Source: Bhargavaea changchunensis
GTDB lineage: Bacteria; Bacillota; Bacilli; Bacillales_A; Planococcaceae
Assembly (NCBI RefSeq): GCF_042665595.1
Contig: NZ_JBHTCT010000011.1
Coordinates: 186,001-250,000, forward strand
DNA length: 64,000 bases
Direction: 5' to 3'
Positions 15,198 to 23,899 of this stretch are shown one piece after another. Positions within the stretch are counted from its first letter, which is position 1. Each line of letters opens with the position of its first letter. The translations under genes and the position numbers were made by a program. The notes below the pieces were generated by a model that had not been told where the DNA came from, made no database searches, and saw only the letters and a list, made by a program, of their open reading frames with translations.

Positions 15198-17462
15198 TCA
15201 GGATCGCAGGCTTTCCTCCACATACGGTCTTGTGATCGACTTGTCACTTTTAAGAAGCTCTTCGGGTGTTCCGGTGAAGAGAATGTTGCCGCCCGCACTG
15301 CCTCCTCCGGGGCCCAGTTCGATCAGGTAATCTGCCCGCTTCATGACATCCAGGCGATGCTCGACCAAAAACAGGCTGTTTCCTTCATCGACAAGCTGAT
15401 GAAACAGGTCCATCAGCTTTAGCGTATCATCGGGATGGAGCCCTTCGGTCGGCTCGTCCATGATGAAAACGGCACCTTTCTCATTCAGATGACTCGCCAG
15501 TTTCACCCGCTGCAGCTCACCGCCTGAGAGGGTGGACATCGATTGGTTCAGACGGATATAGCCGAGTCCTACCCGATCAAGCGAGATGAGCTGTTCCTTG
15601 AACGGTTCGCTCTCGAAGAAAACGATGGCTTCCTGTACTGACATGCCCATCACATCGGCAATTGACTTTCCGTCCACCCGGTACTGAAGTACTTCGGGTG
15701 CATACCGGGTGCCGTCACACACTTCACAGACTGTTTCGATCGGGTCCATAAAATGCATGCCGGTCACGATGATGCCTTTTCCGCCGCAGGCAGGGCAGGC
15801 CCCTTTGGAATTAAAGCTGAACAGGGAGGCTGGCGCACCGGTTTCTTTGGCAAACCGTTTCCGGATGTCATCGGAGATGTCCAGATAGGTTGCCGGTGTC
15901 GAGCGGGATGTGGCTCCGATGGCTTTCTGGCTGATGGAGACGATCGGGCCTGTCCAATCCTGCTGAAACAGCTGCATCAGTGAACTTTTTCCGGATCCGG
16001 CCACGCCGGCGATCACTGTCAGCACGCCAAGGGGAAGATCAACCGTTACACGATTCAGATTGTGCAGTGAAGCTTGTTCGAGCCGGTGCCATCCTGCAGG
16101 CGTCCGTGGCCTGTTATTCAGAGGAACAGACTGCCGAAGAGACCGGCCGGTCAGCGTGCCGGATGCCAGGAGGTCCGTGTAGCTCCCGGTAAAAACTACC
16201 TCACCGCCATGTTCGCCGGCATGCGGTCCCATCTCGATGACGTGATCCGCCAGCCTGATGATTTCGGGATGATGCTCGACAATCAGTACGGTATTTCCAT
16301 GGTCCCGCAGCTTCAACAGTGATTTGATCAGGCGTCTGATGTCAGAGTGATGAAGTCCGGCACTTGGCTCGTCAAATACGTACACCATATCAGTAAGCGA
16401 AGAATTAATGTATTTTGCAATTTTCGTCCGCTGTGCTTCTCCTCCGGACAATGTGCTGACGCCGCGGCTGAGCGTCAGGTAACCGAGGCCGATGTCGACA
16501 AGAGCTCGTAGCCGGAGTTCCAATTCCTTTTGGAGATCTCTTGCAATCGGATTGGAGATGGACCGGATAAATGGGACGGTCTCATCTATAGGCAACGCTA
16601 CGACATCAGCAATGCTCTTGCCGTCGATTTTGCAGCTCCGCACTTTTTCATTGACCCGTGTGCCGCCGCATTCGGGGCACTCGTATGTCGTCACCATCTG
16701 GTCAAGCACTTTCTGGTGGCGCTTGCCCTCTTTCTGGGTGATAACGCTCCTGTACATACGGGGGACGATGCCTTCGAACTTCGCGGATTTGGGCCAGTTA
16801 TCCGGCGGATTCTTGAGCTTGATCTGCGGGGAGTAAAGGAACAGCTCCAATTCTTCCGGAGAGTAGTCGCGGATTTTCTTGTCCAGATCAAACAGCCCGC
16901 TGTAGGCATACCGTTTCCATCGCCAGGCGCCCGTAGTGAAGGCGGGGAAATGGATGACTCCCTCATCATTCAGGGATTTATCGAAGTCGATCAGCCGGTG
17001 AACATCCAGATCCGTCACTTCACCGATGCCCTCGCAACGCGGACACATGCCCGACGGGTGATTAAAGGAAAAGGCATCGGAGTAGCCGATGAATGGCCGG
17101 CCAATGCGGGAATAGAGCAGACGGAGCTGGGCGTAGATATCCGTATAAGTCCCCACGGTCGACCGGGAATTTTGGGCGGGTTTCTTCTGATCAAGAATGA
17201 TCGTCACCGGAAGGTTCTCGATCCTGCCGACCCGTGGCCTTCCGTACTTCGGAAGGTATTGTTGGACGAAGCTCGGAAAGGTTTCGTTCAGTTCCCTTCT
17301 GGATTCGGCGGCAATCGTATCCAGGCAGAGGGAAGACTTGCCGGAACCGGAGACCCCGGTGAAAACGGTGATTTTCTTTTTTGGCAGATCCACTGATACG
17401 TCTTTCAGGTTATTTTCATTTGCATGGATGATACGGATGACTTCTTGGCTGACGGATGGCAT
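15198..17462 (-). CDS. UvrA-like excinuclease ATPase subunit, short form
   Basis: A 754-residue tandem ABC ATPase of the UvrA class. Module 1 has Walker A GVSGSGKSSL and signature STLSGGEAQR. Module 2 has AGVAGSGKSSL and STLSGGELQR. The zinc-binding CPRCEG and CPACGGKG motifs are present. It is about 190 residues shorter than housekeeping UvrA, and the region after Walker A is shortened where UvrA carries its UvrB-binding domain. It therefore belongs with UvrA-like/UvrA2 paralogues linked to drug resistance or DNA-damage tolerance. ATG 17462 follows AAGGAGTG. The kinase-like gene lies 13 bases downstream. Confidence 0.88.
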   Translation of the reverse strand: MPSVSQEVIRIIHANENNLKDVSVDLPKKKITVFTGVSGSGKSSLCLDTIAAESRRELNETFPSFVQQYLPKYGRPRVGRIENLPVTIILDQKKPAQNSRSTVGTYTDIYAQLRLLYSRIGRPFIGYSDAFSFNHPSGMCPRCEGIGEVTDLDVHRLIDFDKSLNDEGVIHFPAFTTGAWRWKRYAYSGLFDLDKKIRDYSPEELELFLYSPQIKLKNPPDNWPKSAKFEGIVPRMYRSVITQKEGKRHQKVLDQMVTTYECPECGGTRVNEKVRSCKIDGKSIADVVALPIDETVPFIRSISNPIARDLQKELELRLRALVDIGLGYLTLSRGVSTLSGGEAQRTKIAKYINSSLTDMVYVFDEPSAGLHHSDIRRLIKSLLKLRDHGNTVLIVEHHPEIIRLADHVIEMGPHAGEHGGEVVFTGSYTDLLASGTLTGRSLRQSVPLNNRPRTPAGWHRLEQASLHNLNRVTVDLPLGVLTVIAGVAGSGKSSLMQLFQQDWTGPIVSISQKAIGATSRSTPATYLDISDDIRKRFAKETGAPASLFSFNSKGACPACGGKGIIVTGMHFMDPIETVCEVCDGTRYAPEVLQYRVDGKSIADVMGMSVQEAIVFFESEPFKEQLISLDRVGLGYIRLNQSMSTLSGGELQRVKLASHLNEKGAVFIMDEPTEGLHPDDTLKLMDLFHQLVDEGNSLFLVEHRLDVMKRADYLIELGPGGGSAGGNILFTGTPEELLKSDKSITRPYVEESLRS

Positions 17463-17539
17463 GATGACACTCCTTCAAGGCAATCATTATATAAATGTAC
17501 GTTATAGGATACTTTACACGATTCGGAAGGTGATGAAAA

Positions 17540-18111
17540 TTGACGTTGTTTTGCCCGGAAATCTGGCCGGAAGATCCGACGCCTGCAAATGAACGGGATT
17601 GCAGGGAATGCGGGCTTTATCTGCAGGGGACGAGGATGGTATGGGGCGAAGGGAACCCCGAAGCACCTGTTATGGTCATCCTTGATAACCCCGGGGCACG
17701 GGAGGACAGGGAGGGAAATCCGATCCTATGCGGAACCCGGCAAACCTTCCAGCAGGCCATTCATGAAACCGGATTGGAGAACAAGCTGTTTTATGTGACA
17801 TATATTCTGAAGAGAAGACCGATCCGTAAATATAACAAGGAACAAACAAGAGACATCTGCATGCACCGCCATTTGGATGAGCAACTGCGAAAGCACCGGC
17901 CGACACTCATCCTCTGTCTCGGAAATGTTGCCGTACAATCATTCTTCGGGGATCCTGAAGCGTTGTAAAGGGACTGAGGGGCAGTTGGCATGAAATAAAC
18001 GGCTACGAAACAACCGCAGCCTATCACCCCTTGGCGGTCAGGCGCCGTCCCAATCTCTATAAGCTTTTCCTTGAGGACATGGCGCTCGTTAAACACAGAT
18101 TGATGAAATGA
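17540..18111 (+). pseudogene. Uracil-DNA glycosylase superfamily gene with a one-base frameshift
   Basis: The first frame, TTG 17540 to stop 17970 region, encodes 142 residues: a CRECGL cysteine pair, GEGNPEAPVMVILDNPG (family 4/5 glycosylase active-site region) and LILCLGNVA. The second half of the domain continues in another frame from GTA 17965 to TGA 18109-18111, giving VKGLRGSWHE and the catalytic-type segment AAYHPLAVRRRPNL. Joining them gives about 190 residues, the family length. Loss of one base between GCG 17961 region and GTA 17965 explains the break. No slippery heptamer is visible, so a mutation or sequencing error is likelier than programmed frameshifting. The start has GGAAGGTG 7 bases upstream. 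Confidence 0.8.
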
Positions 18112-18139
18112 AAAACTGTCCGGCAACGCCGGACAGTTA
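18112..18139 (-). terminator. Terminator downstream of ilvA
   Basis: Minus-strand AACTGTCCGGC-gtt-GCCGGACAGTT followed by TTTT. It lies 6 bases past the ilvA stop and abuts the end of the glycosylase gene. Confidence 0.85.
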
Positions 18140-18144
18140 TTAAA

Positions 18145-19413
18145 TCAGATCAGCAGGCCGAAAAGGTAGCTGTCTTTATTCAGTTCTTTGTAAGGGAAGC
18201 CTAAGATGTTCATGCGTTCGATCAGGCCGTTGTAATCTTCGGGATGCTTGATCTCAATACCGACAATCGCCGGTCCGCTTTCTTTGTTGTTTTTCTTTGT
18301 GTACTCGAACGTCGTAATATCGTCATCCGGACCAAGCACATTGTCCAGGAACTGGCGGAGTGCACCCGCACGCTGAGGGAAGTCGAGAATGAAGTAGTGG
18401 AGGAGACCTTCATGGATCAGGGACTTTTCCCTGATTTCCTGCATGCGGCTGATGTCATTGTTGCCGCCGCTGATCACACAGACGACGGTTTTCCCCTTGA
18501 TTTCATCCTTGTATTCATCGAGTGCCGCGATCGGCAAGGCTCCGGCGGGCTCGGCGACGATGGCATGCTCATTGTACAGATCAAGGATTGCGGTACACAC
18601 CTTTCCTTCAGGGATAGGGAGGATGTCGTCCACGTATTCGCTGCAGATTTCATAGGTGAGCGTTCCTGGGGTCTGAACGGCAGCTCCGTCAACGAACTTG
18701 TCGATGGAATCAAGCGGGGTGACCTTTCCTCTCTCTATCGAGGCTTTCATGCTGGCTGCGCCAGCAGGCTCTACACCGATCATTTTTGTCTGCGGCGAGA
18801 CGTTTTTAATATAGGTGGAGAGCCCGGACATCAGGCCGCCTCCGCCGATGGAAGCAAAGACGAAATCAGCAGGCTCTCCGATGTCATTCAGGATCTCGAC
18901 TGCGACAGTTCCCTGGCCGGCCATCAGGACCGGATCATCAAAAGGATGGATGAACAGCTGGCCGTGCTCCTTCTTATAGGCCATTGCCTGGGCAGATGAT
19001 TCGTCGAACGTATCACCGGTCAGGATAATCTCGACCTGGTCGCGGCCGAACATTTTCACTTGGCTGATCTTCTGTTTCGGAGTGGTCTGAGGCATGAAGA
19101 TTTTCCCTTCGATGCCGAGTTCGGCACATGCAAAGGCGACACCCTGGGCATGGTTTCCGGCACTGGCGCAGACGACGCCTTTTTCACGGGCTTCGTTTTC
19201 GACTGATTTGATTTTGTAATAGGCGCCCCGAAGCTTGAATGACCGGACGTGCTGAAGGTCTTCGCGCTTAACGTACAGCCGGCAGTCATATTTTTCGGAG
19301 AGCCGTTTGTTCAGCTGAAGGGGAGTGTGCTCGACGACTTCTTTCAGCTTCTGGTAGGCGATGAGGATATCCTCCACGTGAAGCAGTTTTGTCCGTTCAT
19401 TTGTAGCTGGCAT
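18145..19413 (-). CDS. ilvA: Threonine ammonia-lyase (threonine deaminase), biosynthetic
   Basis: A 422-residue PLP enzyme that converts threonine to 2-oxobutanoate, the first step to isoleucine. The PLP lysine is in SFKLRGAYY (near residue 60), the phosphate-binding glycine loop is SIGGGGLMSG, and a C-terminal ACT-like regulatory domain (about 330-422) suggests isoleucine feedback. ATG 19413 gives the same length as B. subtilis IlvA; GTG three codons upstream sits on the ribosome site AAGGTCGTG. It is a single gene, separate from any ilv-leu cluster, and divergent from the kynurenine operon. Confidence 0.95.
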   Translation of the reverse strand: MPATNERTKLLHVEDILIAYQKLKEVVEHTPLQLNKRLSEKYDCRLYVKREDLQHVRSFKLRGAYYKIKSVENEAREKGVVCASAGNHAQGVAFACAELGIEGKIFMPQTTPKQKISQVKMFGRDQVEIILTGDTFDESSAQAMAYKKEHGQLFIHPFDDPVLMAGQGTVAVEILNDIGEPADFVFASIGGGGLMSGLSTYIKNVSPQTKMIGVEPAGAASMKASIERGKVTPLDSIDKFVDGAAVQTPGTLTYEICSEYVDDILPIPEGKVCTAILDLYNEHAIVAEPAGALPIAALDEYKDEIKGKTVVCVISGGNNDISRMQEIREKSLIHEGLLHYFILDFPQRAGALRQFLDNVLGPDDDITTFEYTKKNNKESGPAIVGIEIKHPEDYNGLIERMNILGFPYKELNKDSYLFGLLI

Positions 19414-19533
19414 CCATAACACGACCTTTTTTTGAAATTGAATGGTTTTATTCTATCATGTATAAACCTAAATCTCACTGTAATTTTCAAAAGATTCGAG
19501 TACAATTATATCCCGGAAAACTAGCCATAAAAT

Positions 19534-19547
19534 AGAAAGCGCTTGCA
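19534..19547 (+). promoter_or_regulatory. CcpA cre site at the kyn promoter
   Basis: AGAAAGCGCTTGCA fits the cre consensus TGNAANCGNWWNCA with one mismatch (first base). It overlaps the -35 box of the kynU promoter, a position expected to give catabolite repression. Confidence 0.72.
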
Positions 19548-19571
19548 AGGTTCATGGCATTGCCGTACAGT
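19543..19571 (+). promoter_or_regulatory. Promoter of the kynUAB operon
   Basis: TTGCAA (19543-19548), a 17-bp spacer and TACAGT (19566-19571), about 28 bases before the kynU ATG. Confidence 0.65.
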
Positions 19572-19599
19572 CGGAGTAAATAGCAAAGGGGGACACGGA

Positions 19600-20874
19600 A
19601 TGGCGAAAAGGACTTTGGAAGAGGCAAGGGAACTTGACCTGCAGGACAGCCTCAAGGATTTCCGGGAGGAATTCTACATACAGCCGGAAACGATTTACAT
19701 GGACGGAAATTCGCTTGGACTGATGTCCCGCCGGGCGGAGCGTGCACTGCTCGATCTGATGGATTCCTGGAAAGCGCATGGCATCAACGGCTGGACAGGA
19801 GGAGAGCGTCCCTGGTTTTATCTTCCGGAGGAACTCTCCGCTAAAATGGCGCCCTTTGTCGGGGCCAAACCAGAAGAGGTGATGGTGACCGGATCGACCA
19901 CCTCCAACCTGCACCAGATCCTGGCCACATTCTTCAGGCCGGAGGGGAAAAGGACAAAGATCCTGGCAGACGAACTCAATTTTCCGAGTGATATTTACGC
20001 GATCAAAAGCCAGCTGGAGCTCCGCGGCCTGGATCCCGCCGAACATCTGATCAGTGTGAAGAGCCGGGACGGCCATCTGATCGAGGAAGAGGACATCATC
20101 AGCGCCATGTCGGATGAAATCGCCGTTGCGATCCTGCCGTCGGTGCTATATCGGAGCGGTCAGGTCCTGGATATTTCTACACTGACAGAAGCGGCACGCC
20201 GCAACGGCATCCTGATCGGATTCGACCTCTGCCACTCGGTCGGTGCGATGGAGCATGCCCTTCATGATTGGGACGCCGACTTCGCCTTCTGGTGCACCTA
20301 CAAATACCTGAACGGCGGTCCGGGCTCGACAGGAGGGCTTTTCATCCATGAACGCCACTTCGGTACCGCTCCAGGTCTTGCCGGCTGGTTTGGCTCAGAT
20401 AAGAAAAAACAGTTTGATATGGAACATGATATGACTGCCGCTGCACATGCAGGTGCTTATCAGGTTGGGACTCCGAACCTTTTCAGCATGGCACCGCTTG
20501 CCGGTTCGCTGGAACTGTTCGAAGAAGCGGGGCTCAGTGCCCTGCGGGAAAAGTCACTCAGGCTGACGCGTTTTATGATGGATCTGGCAGACCAAGAATT
20601 GGGCGGCTATGGTTTCAATATGGTAAATCCCAAGGAAGATGCGCGGCGGGGAGGCCATGTCTATCTGGAACATGAAGAGGCTGCACGTATCTGCAGTGCG
20701 TTGAAGGCGGAAGGCGTCATTCCTGATTTTAGAGCACCAAAGGGGATCCGGCTGGCGCCGGCCGCACTTTATAACTCATTTGAGGAAGTCTATGAAACGA
20801 TCCAGATCCTGAAGAAGATCATGGATGAGGAAGCCTACAAGAAGTTTGAGAACAAGCGCGGCATCGTCGCCTGA
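19600..20874 (+). CDS. kynU: Kynureninase
   Basis: A 424-residue PLP enzyme that cleaves kynurenine to anthranilate and alanine. Family signatures are MDGNSLG at the N-terminus, FDLCHSVGA (PLP aspartate) and CTYKYLNGGPGS with the Schiff-base lysine. ATG 19600 follows AAAGGGGG by 7 bases; the open frame upstream to 19543 is the promoter region. It is first in an operon with kynA (17 bases on) and kynB (15 bases on), which together take tryptophan to anthranilate and formate. A cre site predicts repression by good carbon sources. Confidence 0.96.
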   Translation: MAKRTLEEARELDLQDSLKDFREEFYIQPETIYMDGNSLGLMSRRAERALLDLMDSWKAHGINGWTGGERPWFYLPEELSAKMAPFVGAKPEEVMVTGSTTSNLHQILATFFRPEGKRTKILADELNFPSDIYAIKSQLELRGLDPAEHLISVKSRDGHLIEEEDIISAMSDEIAVAILPSVLYRSGQVLDISTLTEAARRNGILIGFDLCHSVGAMEHALHDWDADFAFWCTYKYLNGGPGSTGGLFIHERHFGTAPGLAGWFGSDKKKQFDMEHDMTAAAHAGAYQVGTPNLFSMAPLAGSLELFEEAGLSALREKSLRLTRFMMDLADQELGGYGFNMVNPKEDARRGGHVYLEHEEAARICSALKAEGVIPDFRAPKGIRLAPAALYNSFEEVYETIQILKKIMDEEAYKKFENKRGIVA

Positions 20875-20891
20875 CAAAGGAGGGGCGGGCA

Positions 20892-21746
20892 ATGCCCAAG
20901 AAAATTTCCGATCTGAAAAAAGCGCTCGAACAGGAAAAAGACATCCATACGGATTTCAGGGACTCGATGACCTACGGAGAGTACCTGTCACTCGACAAAG
21001 TGCTTTCTTCACAAAACCGGCTGTCCGGACATCATGACGAAATGCTGTTCATCATCATCCATCAGGTGAGCGAGCTCTGGATGAAACTGATTCTGCATGA
21101 GCTCCTGTCCGCCATTGAAGACATCGGAAAAGACGATATGCAGCCCGCATTCAAAAAGCTGGCTAGGGTATCAAAAATTCAGTCCCAGATCATCCAGGCC
21201 TGGGATGTGCTGTCGACGATGACCCCGGCGGAATACCTGGAATTCCGGGACAGCCTCGGCAGGGCCTCCGGTTTTCAGTCGTACCAATACCGGCTGATCG
21301 AGTTTGCGCTCGGCTACAAGTCGGAGGCCATACTAAAAATCTATGAAAAAGCTCCTGCCGTGCATCAGGAGCTTCAGGAAGCCTACCGGGCGCCGGGCCT
21401 CTACGATGCGGCGATCGGAGCGCTGGCGAGGGCAGGTTTCCCGATTAATCCCGAACTGATCGGCCGGGACTATACGGTCGTCTATGCCGGAGATCCCACA
21501 GTGGCGGATGCCTGGGAAGAGGTATATCGGGATGTCGGCCGTTACTGGGATTTGTACCAGCTGGCGGAGAAAATGGTTGATGTAGAAGACTGGCTCCAGC
21601 AGTGGCGTTTCCGCCATATGAAAACAGTGGAGCGTATCATCGGGTTCAAGAAAGGCACGGGCGGATCTTCAGGTGTCGGCTACTTGAGGCAAGTGCTGGA
21701 CCACCGGTTCTTCCCGGAATTGTGGGATCTGAGGACCACACTCTAG
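20892..21746 (+). CDS. kynA: Tryptophan 2,3-dioxygenase
   Basis: A 284-residue heme dioxygenase that opens the indole ring to N-formylkynurenine. Distal-pocket and substrate-binding segments are HHDEMLFIIIHQVSELW, SGFQSYQYR and the C-terminal GTGGSSGVGYL, which closes over the substrate carboxylate in the family. Length equals bacterial TDO. ATG 20892 has AAAGGAGG upstream. Middle gene of the kynUAB operon. Confidence 0.96.
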   Translation: MPKKISDLKKALEQEKDIHTDFRDSMTYGEYLSLDKVLSSQNRLSGHHDEMLFIIIHQVSELWMKLILHELLSAIEDIGKDDMQPAFKKLARVSKIQSQIIQAWDVLSTMTPAEYLEFRDSLGRASGFQSYQYRLIEFALGYKSEAILKIYEKAPAVHQELQEAYRAPGLYDAAIGALARAGFPINPELIGRDYTVVYAGDPTVADAWEEVYRDVGRYWDLYQLAEKMVDVEDWLQQWRFRHMKTVERIIGFKKGTGGSSGVGYLRQVLDHRFFPELWDLRTTL

Positions 21747-21761
21747 AAGGAGGGGGATAGG

Positions 21762-22391
21762 ATGGAAAAAAGACGTTGGATTGATATTACCCAGCCCCTT
21801 ACGAACGGCATGGCGCACTGGCCGGGAGACACGCCATTCCGCTTTGAGCTCGGTGTCACGAAAGAGCAGAGCGGATCGGTCAACATCGGGGAAATCCGCA
21901 CGAGCCTCCATATGGGTACTCATGCTGACGCACCATTCCATTTTGATGAGAATGGAAAGAGACTTCATGAACTGGACGTGAACACTTACATCGGCAAGGC
22001 GAAAATCATCGATGTGACAATTCACCCCTCACTCGGACGAAGCGAACTGGAAGGCTACAACCTGGATGGCGTGGAGCGATTACTCCTTAAAACATCAGGA
22101 ACGAACAATCCATTTGTGTTCCCGGAGTCGTTTATCGAACTCCGGCCGGATATCGGTCCTTATCTCAAGGAAAAAGGAATCTTCCTTCTCGGCATTGATG
22201 TGCCTTCTGTAGACCGCACAGACAGCAAGAATCTGCCGACCCACCATTCACTTGGCGACAACGGCATCCATATTGTAGAGAATCTGATGCTCGCTGATGT
22301 GGAACCGGGCGATTATGAATTTATTGCATTGCCGCTTGCCATCCAAGATGCTGATGGAAGTCCTGTAAGGGCAGTCATCAGAAGAATTTAA
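21762..22391 (+). CDS. kynB: Kynurenine formamidase (cyclase-family arylformamidase)
   Basis: A 209-residue zinc hydrolase of the bacterial cyclase-like KynB family, which releases formate from N-formylkynurenine. The metal-binding motif HMGTHADAPFH is intact, and DVPSVD and HHSLGDNGIHIVENL follow as in characterised KynB. ATG 21762 follows AAGGAGGGGG. Last gene of the operon. The formate made here could be used by the Fhs ligase encoded 7 kb upstream, although the two are not co-transcribed. Confidence 0.95.
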   Translation: MEKRRWIDITQPLTNGMAHWPGDTPFRFELGVTKEQSGSVNIGEIRTSLHMGTHADAPFHFDENGKRLHELDVNTYIGKAKIIDVTIHPSLGRSELEGYNLDGVERLLLKTSGTNNPFVFPESFIELRPDIGPYLKEKGIFLLGIDVPSVDRTDSKNLPTHHSLGDNGIHIVENLMLADVEPGDYEFIALPLAIQDADGSPVRAVIRRI

Positions 22392-22398
22392 AACATAA

Positions 22399-22443
22399 CC
22401 GGCTGAAGAGGGGTTCAAGCCCGTAGCTCCAGCCGATTTTTTT
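22399..22443 (+). terminator. Terminator of the kyn operon
   Basis: CGGCTG (22400-22405) pairs with CAGCCG (22430-22435) across a structured loop and is followed by seven T. Confidence 0.8.
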
Positions 22444-22468
22444 GTCGTTGCTCACAAAAAAACTTTTT

Positions 22469-22483
22469 GTCAACCCGGTTGAC
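22469..22483. promoter_or_regulatory. Perfect 7-bp inverted repeat, operator-like
   Basis: GTCAACC-c-GGTTGAC is a perfect palindrome with a one-base centre. It overlaps TTGTCA and TTGACG, either of which could be a -35 box for the leader-like RNA that follows. The binding protein is unknown. Confidence 0.55.
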
Positions 22484-22499
22484 GATGGTGAAAAATAAT

Positions 22500-22655
22500 T
22501 GGTAAGGTTAGAGAATCGGCGTTTCCAAAGGGAAGGAGTTCTTCTGCGGGGGCTTCACGTCAAAGAACTGCTCCGGTAGAGGCCGCAACTTCAAGAAACT
22601 GATTGATGACAAAGGCTGCAGGCCGGATTCCGCTCCGCCCTGCAGTCTTTCTGAT
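22500..22655 (+). ncRNA. Orphan structured leader or small RNA, no downstream gene
   Basis: The 273-base gap after kynB has no ORF on the plus strand but contains ordered structure: a GGA-GTTCTT/AAGAAC-TCC stem (22535-22574), then GGTAGAGGCCGCAACTTCA (22575-22593), which resembles the conserved core of lysine riboswitches, and finally a 12-bp stem (22611-22622 with 22639-22650). It is too short to be a complete lysine riboswitch. It may be a decayed leader or an independent small RNA. The final hairpin also lies just past the stop of the convergent membrane gene and could end that transcript. Confidence 0.35.
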
Positions 22656-22664
22656 TTTATGGGA

Positions 22665-22958
22665 TCAAGGGAACGGGACGATCGCCCATCCGAGGAAGAA
22701 GATTACGCCTGTGAAAAGTATCAGGAACAGTGCAATTCCGATTCCCCACAGGCCAAGCGGCCGGCTATTTTTGCCGACCAGTGAAACGAGTCCCGAAATA
22801 ATGATCACGGAAATCCACAATGACATCTGATTCGTGAATGATGAATCATATCCGGATAACAGGGTGATGTTCAGAAGTGCTAATGCAAGGATTCCTATGA
22901 TGACACTGAACCATCCGAATACCTGAAATGATATATGCTTTACTCTGTCCAATTCCAC
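22665..22958 (-). CDS. Small membrane protein, three helices
   Basis: A 97-residue hydrophobic protein with three predicted transmembrane helices (about residues 10-30, 45-61 and 70-95). Its ATG 22958 lies inside the end of the upstream anti-sigma gene (19-base overlap), so translation is probably coupled and the protein may act with the anti-sigma factor in the membrane. I recognise no family; B. subtilis YhdK, which partners YhdL in SigM control, is comparable in position and size only. Confidence 0.75.
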   Translation of the reverse strand: MELDRVKHISFQVFGWFSVIIGILALALLNITLLSGYDSSFTNQMSLWISVIIISGLVSLVGKNSRPLGLWGIGIALFLILFTGVIFFLGWAIVPFP

Positions 22959-23899
22959 AGTTTCACCTCACCCAATTTCATATACCGGATCAGCTCCAAA
23001 TCTTTCAGTGCCCCGACCTCTTGCTTAGGTCCGGAGATCACCGCACCATATGCAGCAAAGCCATTTTCCTCGATAAAAGCTATCCGTTCCTTGAGTTCCA
23101 GGTTTTTATGGGAAGAAACTTCAACTGAAAGGTCCTCATACGGCTCAATTTCCTTAAGCAGCTGAAGGAACGTCTCTTCGTGTGACATTGAATCCCGGAA
23201 AGGTGACCAGTATGTCTGGTCAGGCTGTACCGGGTAACCGATCGGGGAAACGACATCACCATCCGTGCTAAGCATCTCATCTTCGGTTCCGGTGTAGATC
23301 GCCGCCCAGAGAACATCGGTGCCCTGCAACTCTTTTCTTATATCGGTCACCTTATAGAGATCATTGAATGATACGTAGGCTTCGACAACGGTTTCGTCAG
23401 GCAGTCCTTCAAGTACCTGCCACTCCTGTTCACTGTTGAATTCCGGCACCCCCTGTGCCGGATGGACGAGCCACTGATTGGTCTGTGTGGGGTACTTCGG
23501 CGGCGTCCTTTCCAGATCCGAGGACACATCCATGTCCACAAGATCATCAAAGACAAAATGAAGATCATAATGGCGTACCGGATATTGCTCGCTGCCGACT
23601 TGTTTATACTGATCAAATGACAGATCCATGGAGAACAGGGAGAAATCCATGTCAAATTCCAATTCTTCCAGAGCGGTGTTCGGTTCGGTGAGATAGAGCA
23701 CTTTGCTGGCCGTATCCATCAATGTGGTTGATTTTGTTCCGAATGCATAAAAGACAAAGGTCAGTATATAGCTTGTCGGCACGATGAGAAGAGCTAAACT
23801 GAGTGTCGCCAGAAGCAGTTTAAGCCTGGATGCAGTCACTGTTTTCCCGGTTGGTGCAGCTTTTTTTGCAAAGCCGTTTCGTTCATTGCCCAGGTTCAT
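22940..23899 (-). CDS. Anti-sigma factor, YhdL-like (Sigma_reg_N/Sigma_reg_C domains)
   Basis: A 319-residue single-pass membrane protein: a short cytosolic N-terminus, one transmembrane helix (about 25-50) and a large extracytoplasmic domain. The C-terminal part, with VVEAYVSFNDLYKVTDI and TDVLWAAIYTG, matches the sigma-factor-regulator C-terminal family of YhdL, the SigM anti-sigma factor. ATG 23899 has AGGAGG 9 bases upstream. The next gene overlaps its end and encodes a small membrane protein. No intact ECF sigma gene lies upstream, which is unusual because these genes normally follow their sigma factor. Confidence 0.75.
   Translation of the reverse strand: MNLGNERNGFAKKAAPTGKTVTASRLKLLLATLSLALLIVPTSYILTFVFYAFGTKSTTLMDTASKVLYLTEPNTALEELEFDMDFSLFSMDLSFDQYKQVGSEQYPVRHYDLHFVFDDLVDMDVSSDLERTPPKYPTQTNQWLVHPAQGVPEFNSEQEWQVLEGLPDETVVEAYVSFNDLYKVTDIRKELQGTDVLWAAIYTGTEDEMLSTDGDVVSPIGYPVQPDQTYWSPFRDSMSHEETFLQLLKEIEPYEDLSVEVSSHKNLELKERIAFIEENGFAAYGAVISGPKQEVGALKDLELIRYMKLGEVKLWNWTE

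Noticed and set aside
16530..17396. 288-codon plus-strand open frame
   Set aside because: Shadow of the UvrA-like gene on the other strand; no ribosome site or domain.
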